Of a DNA stretch of 25,550 nt, positions 1 through 6,787 are shown in pieces (within the stretch, counting starts at the first letter, position 1; each line of letters starts with the position of its first letter). A program made the position numbers and the translations under genes. Under the pieces are notes generated by a model, which was not told where the DNA came from, did no database searches, and saw only the letters and a program-made list of their open reading frames with translations. The stretch is taken from positions 1 through 25,550 of the IMG/VR virus record IMGVR_UViG_3300040781_000285, one strand, 5' to 3'. The stretch comes from a virus.

Positions 1-61
1 AAACAAATAAAATACATAATAAACACATCCATACATAAAATTTAATTCAATAGGAGCTAGT

Positions 62-1474
62 ATGGATAGCAAAGAGTATGAAGATATACAGTCAATATTA
101 AAGACTGTATTCAGTAACAAAGAGATGATGTTAGAGGCAGTGAGGGGAAACTTCGACCTTATAAACATGATGATACCAGAAGATGGTGGTAGTCAGGAAA
201 GCCCAGAGATGCAGAAGTTTATGGATGACTATTTTGTTTCAAATATCGGTGGTAAGACAGTAGTAATAAGAAGAGATAATATTGGTAAGCAATATGACTT
301 CACAAACTTCTCACGTCTTAAGGCAAACATAAAAGAAAAACATAAGGTTAAAAAAATTGTTGATGAAGAGGTTGTCTATAAGGTTGTAGAAAAACCAATT
401 GTCGATCGTTTTCTCAACGATAAAGCAGAGCGCTTTGATGATGTAGTATTCAAACCATCAGGCAATATATCTGAAGGTGAGTATAACTTCTTTGAGGGCT
501 GGAGTTATGAACCAGTTGAGGGTGACTGCCAAGGTTATCTAGACCACATAAAAGATAATATATGTTCAGGTGATGATGATCTGTATGAATATGTATTAGA
601 CTGGATGGCACATATAATTCAACATCCTGAAGATAAAGTTGATAAGTGTTTAGTATTGAGAGGTAGTCAGGGAACTGGTAAAGGTTTCTTCATCCAAGAA
701 TTTGGCGCACTATTTGGTAAAGCTTTCCATCACCTAACAAATATGGGACCTTTAGTTGGAAGGTTTAATTCTGAGTTGGCCAATAGACTATTAGTTTTCG
801 CTGATGAAATAACATGGGGTGGTAAGAAAAGTGAAGGTTCAAGACTTAAAACTTTTATATCTGAAGATGTAATAAACATCGAGTTTAAGGGTAAGGATGT
901 TGTACCCATGGAAAACTTCTCAAGACTTGTAATTGCTTCAAACCATGACTGGGTTGTACCAATTGAGGGTGGTGATAGACGGTACGTTGTATTAGACGTA
1001 AACGACAATATGAAAGAAAATAAAAGCTATTTCTCCAGAATTCATAATAATATGTTAAAGGGCGGTAGGGAAGCTTTGATGCACATACTAAAGACAAGAG
1101 ACTTAACAAAGAGAGACTGGTCGGTTAAACCTAAAACTGATGCAATTGATGACCAAAAGATGCTATCTCTCGAACCACACGAAAATTGGATATATGACTG
1201 TATATCGGGTAATATAGATGACAGTGTGATACCTTGGGCACTTGGTTGGAATACTAAAATTGAGAATAGAGATATATATAGTATGTATAAAGAATATATG
1301 AGAGATAATTACAGCCATGCATATATTAAAAGCTCAAGGGAATTATCACGCTTTTTAACAGACCTTACTGGAACTAATACCTTTGTAAATAACGGAAAAC
1401 GTTATAGAACTTTTAGTACTAACATGCAACAAAAGTTTGAAACTTACGCTGGAGTTGGTTCAAATATTTGGTAA
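62..1474 (+). CDS. SF3-type replicative helicase (DUF5906/D5-like, primase-helicase family)
   Basis: This 470-aa protein looks like the ATP-dependent helicase that unwinds phage DNA at the fork. Visible motifs are a Walker A loop GSQGTGKG (201-208), a Walker B strand LLVFADE (243-249), a sensor-1 like strand RLVIASN (288-294) and an arginine-finger-like GGDRR (303-307). This order and spacing match superfamily 3 helicases of the phage DUF5906/D5 group. Residues 1-190 show no clear zinc finger, TOPRIM or AEP primase motifs, so primase activity, if any, is probably encoded upstream of the window. The start is supported by AGGAG 9 bp upstream; the first 61 bases are AT-rich and non-coding. It is the only recognisable replication gene here and is followed by a repeat-rich non-coding gap that could be an origin. 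Helicase assignment is firm; the exact subfamily is less so. Confidence 0.88.
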   Translation: MDSKEYEDIQSILKTVFSNKEMMLEAVRGNFDLINMMIPEDGGSQESPEMQKFMDDYFVSNIGGKTVVIRRDNIGKQYDFTNFSRLKANIKEKHKVKKIVDEEVVYKVVEKPIVDRFLNDKAERFDDVVFKPSGNISEGEYNFFEGWSYEPVEGDCQGYLDHIKDNICSGDDDLYEYVLDWMAHIIQHPEDKVDKCLVLRGSQGTGKGFFIQEFGALFGKAFHHLTNMGPLVGRFNSELANRLLVFADEITWGGKKSEGSRLKTFISEDVINIEFKGKDVVPMENFSRLVIASNHDWVVPIEGGDRRYVVLDVNDNMKENKSYFSRIHNNMLKGGREALMHILKTRDLTKRDWSVKPKTDAIDDQKMLSLEPHENWIYDCISGNIDDSVIPWALGWNTKIENRDIYSMYKEYMRDNYSHAYIKSSRELSRFLTDLTGTNTFVNNGKRYRTFSTNMQQKFETYAGVGSNIW

Positions 1475-1480
1475 AGTTAT

Positions 1481-1636
1481 GTTCTTGTTCTTTTAAAGTT
1501 CTTATATAAACTCTTATAGGGTATAGAATAAGGACTTAAGAACATAAGAACTTAAAAAAGTAACTTAGATATAGGGAAATAATTAAAATATATAAGAGTT
1601 GCAAAAAGGCTTAAAGTGCTGTACTTAAGTTCTTAT
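1481..1636. repeat. Cluster of GTTCTT/AAGAAC direct and inverted repeats (candidate origin or operator)
   Basis: The roughly 180-bp non-coding gap after the helicase gene holds six exact copies of GTTCTT or its complement AAGAAC: + orientation at 1481, 1487, 1498 and 1629, and complement at 1538 and 1546. The 10-mer AAGTTCTTAT occurs at 1496-1505 and 1627-1636 and inverted at 1544-1553. The gap is very AT-rich. Clustered short repeats beside a helicase gene fit an iteron-type origin or a multi-site operator for the downstream genes. The inverted pair 1496-1505/1544-1553 could also form a long-looped stem followed by a short A-run, not a U-tract, so a terminator is unlikely. The function is inferred. 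Confidence 0.5.
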
Positions 1637-1656
1637 TGCAATTCTTAGGAGGTTTT

Positions 1657-1944
1657 ATGACAGAAGATGAAGAAGCGAAGATATTATTATGTGGCGGATG
1701 TGAGACATGTGAGTATTATAATAGATATATAGAGGGAGAAGATGCATTTACGGGAGAAGATATAATAATTATAAGATGCACCGAAAAAGATAGAGTTGAG
1801 AAGGATATATATAGTATTTATAGAGATGATAAGCTTGATGGGTTTGCTAAGAGTTTACTTACTACTAATGTTGAAGATAGTGGTACAGAATTAGTTAAAG
1901 AAAAATTTTGTAAAAAGTGGAAATTAAATGCAACAATTGGCTAA
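1657..1944 (+). CDS. Small Cys-rich hypothetical protein
   Basis: This is a 95-aa acidic protein of unknown function. The frame is open from a TTG at 1636, but AGGAGG at 1647-1652 sits 4 bp before the ATG at 1657, so that ATG is the better start. Near the N-terminus is a C-G-G-C-x2-C cluster (about residues 12-18), with further cysteines in RC-T-E-K and F-C-K-K-W near the C-terminus. This could form a small zinc- or metal-binding fold, but no family is recognised. It follows the repeat-rich gap and is the first gene of the block running to the terminator at 5023, so it may be under control of that gap. Confidence 0.65.
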   Translation: MTEDEEAKILLCGGCETCEYYNRYIEGEDAFTGEDIIIIRCTEKDRVEKDIYSIYRDDKLDGFAKSLLTTNVEDSGTELVKEKFCKKWKLNATIG

Positions 1945-1976
1945 AAAGTTGCAAGCTAATTGTAAGGAGATAAATT

Positions 1977-2459
1977 ATGACATATGACTATCATGATCAA
2001 AACAAAAAAAATAAACCAGTAGAAGAGTGGTTTGATGAAAACTTATATAATAAGTTTGGAAATTTTGAAAGGTTTGAAACAAAAGCAGAACAGGAGTGGG
2101 GGGACGTACATATTATAGGTGAAGCTATTTTTGAAGAAAAAATTATACATGAAATATGGCAGAATTTTTTCTTTGAAGTGGTTAGTAATTCAAATACAAA
2201 TTCACCGGGTTGGTCGTTAAAGTTTAAGGAACATCCAACTATAACTAATAGATACTTAATATATAGATATCCAGATAGATATTATATACTCAAACATAAA
2301 GAACTAATTGAATGGTGGATGGGATATGACCGAGAACAATTTTATTTAGATAAAAGTGCAGATAGTGGATATTATGGTTCGCATGGAAGGTTGGTACCTT
2401 GTAGCCTACCCGAACTACAGCAATTTATAGTAGGAGTTAAATATGTTAAAACAAATTAG
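1977..2459 (+). CDS. Hypothetical protein, 160 aa
   Basis: No family is recognised. The protein is rich in aromatic residues (Tyr, Trp, Phe) and has the alternating hydrophobic/charged pattern of a compact alpha/beta domain. A central E-x-K-I-I-H-E-I-W-Q segment precedes strand-like stretches and an R-Y-P-D-R-Y-Y-I-L-K stretch. A nuclease-like fold is possible, but I see no complete catalytic motif. The start has an AAGGAGA site 6 bp upstream. The 3' end overlaps the following HNH endonuclease gene by 17 bp, which suggests the HNH gene arrived at this boundary later. Its place between helicase and regulators suggests an early or middle role. Confidence 0.6.
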   Translation: MTYDYHDQNKKNKPVEEWFDENLYNKFGNFERFETKAEQEWGDVHIIGEAIFEEKIIHEIWQNFFFEVVSNSNTNSPGWSLKFKEHPTITNRYLIYRYPDRYYILKHKELIEWWMGYDREQFYLDKSADSGYYGSHGRLVPCSLPELQQFIVGVKYVKTN

Positions 2460-2913
2460 GCCAATAATTGGATATGAAGAAAGATATGCAGTAACAGAAG
2501 ATGGCAAAGTATGGAGCTTTATAAATAATAAGTGGCTGATGCCAAGGAAAGTTGGTGTAAAAAAAAAGATGTATTATAGTTTTGTATTATATACTGATAA
2601 TAAAAACTATATAAATAAAAAAGCCCATACACTTGTAGCTGAAGCTTTTTTAAAAAACCCCGATAATAAACCAACTGTAGATCATATCGATAGGAATAAG
2701 CTTAACAATATTACATCTAATTTAAGATGGTCTACACATAAAGAGCAGGCTGCAAATAGAAGTGGAAAGTTTTGTAGTATACCTGTAATAAACAAAAACA
2801 CTAATAAATTATATGCAAGTATAAAAGAAGCAAGTAATGATAATAATATTAGTTGTTATATGATATCAAAAGATATCAATAATAATTGTAAAACTTGGTA
2901 TAGGCATATTTAA
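2443..2913 (+). CDS. HNH homing endonuclease with NUMOD4-like N-terminus
   Basis: This 156-aa protein is a free-standing HNH endonuclease of the homing type. Residues 6-45 resemble a NUMOD4 module (I-x-G-Y-E-x-R-Y-A-V then G-K-V-W-S-F). The HNH core follows, with H62, the D80-H81 pair in T-V-D-H-I-D, N88 and N93, R95-W96-S97 and H99. Residues 113-156 resemble a NUMOD1-like DNA-binding helix-turn-helix tail, which would give site specificity. AGGAG at 2432-2436 sets the start. It overlaps the upstream gene by 17 bp and ends 5 bp before the sigma-like gene, consistent with insertion into an intergenic boundary. It probably spreads itself by nicking or cutting phage relatives that lack it. Confidence 0.85.
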   Translation: MLKQIRPIIGYEERYAVTEDGKVWSFINNKWLMPRKVGVKKKMYYSFVLYTDNKNYINKKAHTLVAEAFLKNPDNKPTVDHIDRNKLNNITSNLRWSTHKEQAANRSGKFCSIPVINKNTNKLYASIKEASNDNNISCYMISKDINNNCKTWYRHI

Positions 2914-2918
2914 TAACA

Positions 2919-3482
2919 ATGATACAATATCATAATTACCTATCCAACCCCACAGATACAAATGCAACGCTTCTTTATAAAGCATTAGATGTACCAATTA
3001 AGAAGGTCGTCTACTCAATGATGAAGAAGCACAGTTGCTACGTATCTGAGGCACGGATGGAGGAAATAATACATGATATGAAGAGTAAGTTCTTTGAGTA
3101 TCATTTAGATAAGAAGGGTGCTAAGGTTGTTAATATAAACGCCTACATCCACCTACTCTTTAAGAAGGTAGTTTGGTCGAGACAGTATAAAATAGATGAT
3201 GAGAAGAGATATAATATAGAAGATCAATACAACCTAGTAGCACCTAATAAAGAAAAACCCACACCAATAGAAGAATTACCAAATGAACTCAAAGATATGG
3301 ATAATGGACCTATAATTTATATAGCTCTATCTAAGGGGTGGAGTTATAAGAAAACATTCCTATTCTTAGAGGAGAATTGTGGTGTTAGTAGGAAGTTTAT
3401 AAGGGATAATGCAGAGATATTGATAAAAATAAAGAAGGTTTTGAATTATAAGAATTATACCCAATGGAAGAATAAAAGATGA
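2919..3482 (+). CDS. Putative sigma-factor-like transcription protein
   Basis: This 187-aa protein has the two-part layout of small phage or ECF-like sigma factors. Residues about 18-95 look like region 2: a helical segment L-Y-K-A-L-D-V-P-I-K-K-V-V, a segment with E-E-I-I-H-D-M-K-S-K-F-F-E-Y, then N-I-N-A-Y-I-H-L-L-F-K-K. A linker of about 35 residues follows, then residues about 130-175 look like a helix-turn-helix region 4 (S-Y-K-K-T-F-L-F-L and V-S-R-K-F-I-R-D-N-A). If real, it would redirect host RNA polymerase to phage promoters, and the TGGCTATATA elements here are natural candidates. No good Shine-Dalgarno precedes the ATG, so translation may be coupled to the HNH gene ending 5 bp upstream. 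A generic HTH regulator is the alternative; the assignment rests on pattern only. Confidence 0.5.
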   Translation: MIQYHNYLSNPTDTNATLLYKALDVPIKKVVYSMMKKHSCYVSEARMEEIIHDMKSKFFEYHLDKKGAKVVNINAYIHLLFKKVVWSRQYKIDDEKRYNIEDQYNLVAPNKEKPTPIEELPNELKDMDNGPIIYIALSKGWSYKKTFLFLEENCGVSRKFIRDNAEILIKIKKVLNYKNYTQWKNKR

Positions 3483-3643
3483 AAAGAATAACTATAACAG
3501 AAGTAGAAGATGAATTAAAACAAGTATTTAAAGAAACTTGCCTAGAAGATGGTCTAACTATGTCTCAGGTATTAAGAGCTTTAATGAAATGGTATATATT
3601 AGAAAATAATAAGGATGTCAGAAATGAGAAAAATAAAAGATAG
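3479..3643 (+). CDS. Small ribbon-helix-helix (CopG/Arc-like) regulator
   Basis: A 54-aa reading frame starts at ATG 3479, overlapping the stop of the sigma-like gene in an ATGA arrangement that implies translational coupling. It begins M-K-R-I-T-I-T-E-V-E-D-E-L-K, then has T-M-S-Q-V-L-R-A-L-M-K-W-Y-I. A short basic strand followed by two amphipathic helices joined through a T-M-S turn is the classic ribbon-helix-helix fold of CopG/Arc-type repressors, which bind short palindromes as dimers. Its length is normal for the family. The 3' end overlaps the start of the following HNH gene by about 20 bp, so the HNH gene probably inserted at this edge. Its target is unknown; the palindrome AAGTATACTT in the promoters is one speculative candidate. 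Confidence 0.6.
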   Translation: MKRITITEVEDELKQVFKETCLEDGLTMSQVLRALMKWYILENNKDVRNEKNKR

Positions 3644-4079
3644 TAGTATCATCTATGATGGTATAGTGTGGAGCTTACACGATGGATATTATGATAATAC
3701 TATAAATGGCAAACTCCATAGATATATATGGGAACAGTATAATGGCCCAATACCAACTGGTTTTGTTATTCACCATAAAGATGAAGATAAATTAAATTAT
3801 AGTATTGAAAATTTAATAATGATGACAGTTGCCGAACACATATCACACCATCATAAGAATAAAGTTGTTTCTAAAAAAACTTGTATAAAAATATCAGAAG
3901 CACATAAGGGAATGAAAACTTATGATAGAGATGATACACATAAATTACTAATGAGTAAGAAAAAGACTAAATATAAAGAAGGTGACGTTTGGAAAAACTG
4001 TAATGGTTGGTATACAAAAGTAAATGGAAAGATAAAATATATTAAAAAAAGTGAGGTAATATGTCAAGAGAAACGATAA
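3624..4079 (+). CDS. HNH endonuclease (HNH_3-like, free-standing)
   Basis: This 151-aa protein starts at ATG 3624, which has AAGGA 8 bp upstream; an in-frame ATG at 3615 lacks a properly spaced site. The N-terminus has D-G-I-V-W-S-L, a small strand module common before HNH cores. The core contains L-H-R-Y-I-W-E, V-I-H-H-K-D (the catalytic His-His pair), N-L-x-L/I around E-N-L-I-M-M and A-E-H-I-S-H-H-H. The basic C-terminal third (many Lys, plus G-W-Y-T-K-V) is probably DNA-binding. Its frame overlaps the ribbon-helix-helix gene at the front and the winged-helix-like gene at the back by 19 bp, as expected for a mobile endonuclease lodged between two regulators. Confidence 0.82.
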   Translation: MRKIKDSSIIYDGIVWSLHDGYYDNTINGKLHRYIWEQYNGPIPTGFVIHHKDEDKLNYSIENLIMMTVAEHISHHHKNKVVSKKTCIKISEAHKGMKTYDRDDTHKLLMSKKKTKYKEGDVWKNCNGWYTKVNGKIKYIKKSEVICQEKR

Positions 4080-4396
4080 TACAAGGAATAGCTAATACAA
4101 CTAGATCACCAATGAGTGCAGCTATTATGGCAAACCTAATTGCACAGTTGAGTAATGAGGAAACTGCAATAGTAAGAGAGAATGCATTCATGTGGTTTAA
4201 ACCCAATATCAAATGGATGTGTAAGAATACTAATTTGAAAGAAGCAGCCATCTATAGTATATTAAATTTATTAAAAAAGTTTGGTTTTATAGAGAAGGCT
4301 ATTGATGGGGGTGTTTTGTTTGTTGCTATAAACTTTGAAAAACTAGAGGAATTAAATGTACAAGAAGATACCAATGAAGAAGAAAAAACCAGTTGA
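4061..4396 (+). CDS. Winged-helix-like DNA-binding protein
   Basis: This is a 111-aa protein. Residues about 45-95 read as a winged helix-turn-helix: W-F-K-P-N-I-K-W-M, then L-K-E-A-A-I-Y-S-I-L-N-L-L-K-K-F-G-F-I-E, then a wing G-G-V-L-F-V-A-I-N-F. The pattern of recognition helix, L-K-K-x-G-F-I and beta wing is shared by many phage replication-initiation and regulatory proteins. The N-terminal 40 residues are helical and the C-terminus is an acidic tail. The start has GAGG 4 bp upstream and overlaps the preceding HNH gene; the 3' end overlaps the next HNH gene by 41 bp. It could be a transcriptional regulator or, less likely, a small terminase subunit, since none is recognised elsewhere. The family is uncertain. 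Confidence 0.5.
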   Translation: MSRETIIQGIANTTRSPMSAAIMANLIAQLSNEETAIVRENAFMWFKPNIKWMCKNTNLKEAAIYSILNLLKKFGFIEKAIDGGVLFVAINFEKLEELNVQEDTNEEEKTS

Positions 4397-4727
4397 GACG
4401 GATGAAGCTAAGATAAAGAGAAACTTTAGAGCATCTAAGGTTTGGAAGGAATTTCGTCTATCTTTTATTAAAGAATATGATGCAAGGTGTTCTTGTTGTG
4501 GTGTAAAGAAATATGGTAAGGAAAGAAGAGCTCTTCAACTTCACCATCATAATGATGATATTAAAACGTACAAAGATGTACATAATAGGGAAAACTTTAC
4601 TCTACTATGTGCGGGGTGTCATAAGTTGGTTGAACGCTTCCTTAGTAGAAGAAAGGGTGAGTTTGATATCGATGACTGGTTTATTAAGTTTAAGAAAGTA
4701 TATGAAGCTAGTAGGAGGGGAAAATGA
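4356..4727 (+). CDS. HNH endonuclease with two-CxxC zinc site
   Basis: This 123-aa HNH nuclease is of the zinc-ribbon type. It has C45-x2-C48, then L-H-H-H-N (about 62-66) with the catalytic histidines, H-N-R-E-N-F (about 76-81), and C85-x2-C88-H89. Unlike the two homing-type HNH proteins nearby it has no NUMOD-like modules. Such small HNH proteins encoded next to the large terminase are, in several phages, partners of the terminase during DNA packaging, so a packaging role is as likely as a selfish one. GAGGA lies 5 bp before the ATG at 4356; a second in-frame ATG at 4374 is possible. The stop overlaps the next start by 4 bp. Confidence 0.82.
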   Translation: MYKKIPMKKKKPVETDEAKIKRNFRASKVWKEFRLSFIKEYDARCSCCGVKKYGKERRALQLHHHNDDIKTYKDVHNRENFTLLCAGCHKLVERFLSRRKGEFDIDDWFIKFKKVYEASRRGK

Positions 4728-4963
4728 CGGATAACTTAAAGGCTAAATTCCTACTTATAGGAGTAGATGAAGAAGTAATTGAAGCTTATGAAAAGCTAGA
4801 AAATATGGGTATGAATATTAAGATGGAGAAGTTGGAGAAGATAATGGAGAGCATTAGAGTTAATAGTAAAAATGCATCTGATATAGATAGGTTGGCCCAA
4901 TTCTATGTAGCATTATCAGACAAAGATCAATTTGAAACATTTGTTAATAGTACGAGAGAATAG
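4724..4963 (+). CDS. Hypothetical protein, 79 aa
   Basis: The protein is small, predicted to be largely helical, and of unknown function. It overlaps the HNH gene by 4 bp (ATGA) and has a strong AGGAGGGG site at 4713-4720. It is rich in Glu, Lys, Met and Asp with heptad-like hydrophobic spacing (E-K-L-E-N-M, M-E-K-L-E-K-I-M), so it may form a coiled coil. It is the last gene before the terminator preceding the large terminase. Its position would suit a small terminase subunit, but there is no visible DNA-binding motif, so I leave it unassigned. Confidence 0.6.
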   Translation: MTDNLKAKFLLIGVDEEVIEAYEKLENMGMNIKMEKLEKIMESIRVNSKNASDIDRLAQFYVALSDKDQFETFVNSTRE

Positions 4964-4975
4964 CATAGTTAAATG

Positions 4976-4996
4976 TAAGGGCTTAACTCCCCCTTA
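4976..4996 (+). terminator. Weak hairpin after the early block
   Basis: TAAGGG (4976-4981) pairs with CCCTTA (4991-4996) across a 9-nt loop, followed by a partly T-rich run (ACTTTTATATATTTT). It lies 27 bp before the stronger terminator, so the two may act in tandem. Alone it would be a weak terminator. Confidence 0.35.
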
Positions 4997-5022
4997 ACTT
5001 TTATATATTTTCACCTTTTTTT

Positions 5023-5052
5023 AGTCCACTCATCCAAGTGGACTTTTTTTTT
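5023..5052 (+). terminator. Rho-independent terminator
   Basis: AGTCCACT (5023-5030) and AGTGGACT (5037-5044) form a perfect 8-bp stem with a 6-nt loop, followed by an uninterrupted T-tract to 5052. It separates the helicase/regulator block from the terminase transcription unit, and the terminase promoter element begins 7 bp downstream. Confidence 0.88.
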
Positions 5053-5058
5053 ATCACT

Positions 5059-5098
5059 AAAGTATACTTTATATCATCTCAATGGCTATATAGATAAA
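5059..5098 (+). promoter_or_regulatory. Bipartite phage promoter element, copy 1 (terminase unit)
   Basis: AAAGTATACTT (5059-5069) is followed after 13 bp by TGGCTATATAGATAAA (5083-5098). The same two boxes at the same spacing recur at 11045 and 19452. Reading TATATA as a -10 element leaves 17 bp to ATACTT as a -35 element, which is normal sigma geometry although the -35 is not the TTGACA type. The first box contains the perfect palindrome AAGTATACTT, so it could also be an operator or activator site. It lies between a terminator and the terminase Shine-Dalgarno at 5113-5118. Promoter function is inferred from recurrence and position. Confidence 0.72.
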
Positions 5099-5123
5099 CA
5101 GTACAAAACAATAGGAGGTTTTC

Positions 5124-6731
5124 ATGGCTAAAACAGCTAAACAAATGGCAGCAGCTAAAAAAAACTTACAACAGAAGGGACAACCCTCCAATTCACCAGG
5201 TCGACCTAAGGGTTCTGGCTATGGAACATTTGCCCAAGAATTATTTAAAGATAGCTTAGCTCATCCAACAAGGTATAAGAATAAAACTGTACCATTCGTT
5301 ACTGCTTATATGCAAGAAGTGCAGTCATCCGCTTTAAAAGGGGGATGGGCTGCAAAAATGTTCTTTGAACGTTTATTTGATGATGATATATTAGAGAAGA
5401 TAGATAGAGAACTTAATAAGAGTAAGAGGGAAGATGCAGACTTTCAGTCTTATAGGATATATAAATTAGGTCATGACTACCAGCAAAGAGTTTTATCTTC
5501 TATGAATAAGAGAATATATAACATGGCTGGTCGTAGAGCGGGTAAGTCTGAAACTAATATATTAAAAGCAGTAGATGTTATGACATCTAAGGATGATGGT
5601 AAGGTACTTATTATCGGTCTAACTCATACTACAACTGTCGATCTATATTTTAATGCAGTAGTTAAACTGATAGAGGAATTAGGTTGGGAGATAGAGAAGA
5701 AGAGTAGAACTGAAGGACTAATTGCAATTGGTGAAAGAGAGATACACTTTAAGGGTAATAGTTCTATTGATGAGAGAGAGAAGATAAGAGGTACAAAGTG
5801 GGATGTAGTAATTATAGATGAGGTTCAGTCTCAGAAAGGTTTGATATCCCTAATAGATAGTATAGTAGAACCTACACTATTGGATAGAGATGGACAATTA
5901 ATACTAACGGGTACGGGTCCGAGAGTAAGAGGAACATACTGGGAAACACTTTGGACACAGGATAATGGAGCACTTAAATTAAACTGGAACATCACAGACA
6001 ACCCCTTCATACCAAACTATAAGGAAGTATTAGATAAGATCAAAGAAGATAAGGGACTTACCGATACTTCACCTCTATATGTGAGGGAGTATTTAGGTCA
6101 GATATCATATGATGATGATGCTTTAGTATATAGACTGGAGGATGACAATTTCATAGTAGAACAGGAAATGTTAAACTGGATGGCTACACAACCCGTAACA
6201 GATGTACAATTTAGTGCAGGTTTAGACTATGGTTTTGATGATGCAGATGGTTTTGCCATCGTTATGTATTCCATCTCTAACCCCTCAAGAAAGTATTTGG
6301 TATATGAGTATAAGGGTAGAAGAACGGGAGTAACAGAGTTGGTTGATGCTATTAAGGCGGGAATTGAATATATAAATACCGATCCTAAGTTTGCCAACCT
6401 AACCAACAAAGACTTTAATATATTTGCAGATACTGCGGGTGGAATTAAGAAGATATCATTTGAACTATCTACACAACACAACCTCCCCGTATTAGATGCA
6501 TACAAAGCTAATAAAGACTTTGGTATAGAACAGTTACAGGAAGATGTAAGAAAGAGAAACTTTAAGGTTATTAAGGGAGGAGTGTTTGAAAATGAAGCCT
6601 TAAAAACTATATTTAAGAGGGATGAATTGGACAACCTAACTAGAACAGTAGATGATACAGCCTTTCACCCAGATATGTTGGATGCAGTACTTTATGCACT
6701 CCGTCCGATATATATGTTTAGTAACAATTAA
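5124..6731 (+). CDS. terL: Terminase large subunit
   Basis: This 535-aa protein is the packaging motor and headful/cutting nuclease. Its ATPase half shows A-G-R-R-A-G-K-S as Walker A (135-142), V-V-I-I-D-E as Walker B with the catalytic Glu (228-233), and L-T-G-T-G as the coupling motif (261-265). The RNase H-like nuclease half shows G-L-D-Y-G (Asp 368), F-A-D-T-A-G (Asp 436) and H-P-D-M-L-D-A (Asp 517 and 520), the expected metal-binding acidic set. An extra N-terminal part of about 100 residues carries S-P-G-R-P-K-G-S, a motif seen at the N-terminus of small terminase-like proteins. No separate small subunit is recognised nearby. AGGAGG at 5113-5118 sets the start, and the gene follows a dedicated promoter element. 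Confidence 0.95.
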   Translation: MAKTAKQMAAAKKNLQQKGQPSNSPGRPKGSGYGTFAQELFKDSLAHPTRYKNKTVPFVTAYMQEVQSSALKGGWAAKMFFERLFDDDILEKIDRELNKSKREDADFQSYRIYKLGHDYQQRVLSSMNKRIYNMAGRRAGKSETNILKAVDVMTSKDDGKVLIIGLTHTTTVDLYFNAVVKLIEELGWEIEKKSRTEGLIAIGEREIHFKGNSSIDEREKIRGTKWDVVIIDEVQSQKGLISLIDSIVEPTLLDRDGQLILTGTGPRVRGTYWETLWTQDNGALKLNWNITDNPFIPNYKEVLDKIKEDKGLTDTSPLYVREYLGQISYDDDALVYRLEDDNFIVEQEMLNWMATQPVTDVQFSAGLDYGFDDADGFAIVMYSISNPSRKYLVYEYKGRRTGVTELVDAIKAGIEYINTDPKFANLTNKDFNIFADTAGGIKKISFELSTQHNLPVLDAYKANKDFGIEQLQEDVRKRNFKVIKGGVFENEALKTIFKRDELDNLTRTVDDTAFHPDMLDAVLYALRPIYMFSNN

Positions 6732-6738
6732 ATATTCT

Positions 6739-6779
6739 CGAAAAGACTATGTTTTCGGTGGCTATATATTATAGAGAGG
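6739..6779 (+). promoter_or_regulatory. TGGCTATATA element with upstream hairpin (portal unit)
   Basis: TGGCTATATATTATAGA begins at 6759 and closely matches the copy at 8997 through the following AGG. The upstream AAAGTATACTT box of the other promoters is absent. Instead CGAAAA (6739-6744) and TTTTCG (6752-6757) form a 6-bp hairpin just before it. A start about 7 bp past TATATA would fall next to the AGGAG at 6777-6781, giving a very short leader. It may be a second promoter class or an RNA-processing site between terminase and portal genes. Confidence 0.55.
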
Positions 6780-6787
6780 AGAAATAA

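Noticed and set aside
1599-1627. Possible host-type sigma promoter TTGCAA with TACTTA 17 bp later before the 95-aa gene
   Set aside because: Both hexamers match the consensus poorly and no second copy supports it, so chance in AT-rich DNA is as likely.
1636-1656. TTG start adding seven residues to the Cys-rich protein
   Set aside because: The added codons contain the AGGAGG that serves the ATG at 1657.
5083-5098. Single-subunit (T7-like) RNA polymerase promoter, because CTATA resembles the T7-type core
   Set aside because: Similarity is limited to CTATA, there is no such polymerase gene in the window, and the conserved upstream box at fixed spacing fits a sigma or activator promoter better.
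4964-5123. tRNA or small RNA gene in the gap before the terminase
   Set aside because: No cloverleaf can be drawn; the gap is explained by two hairpins and the promoter element.
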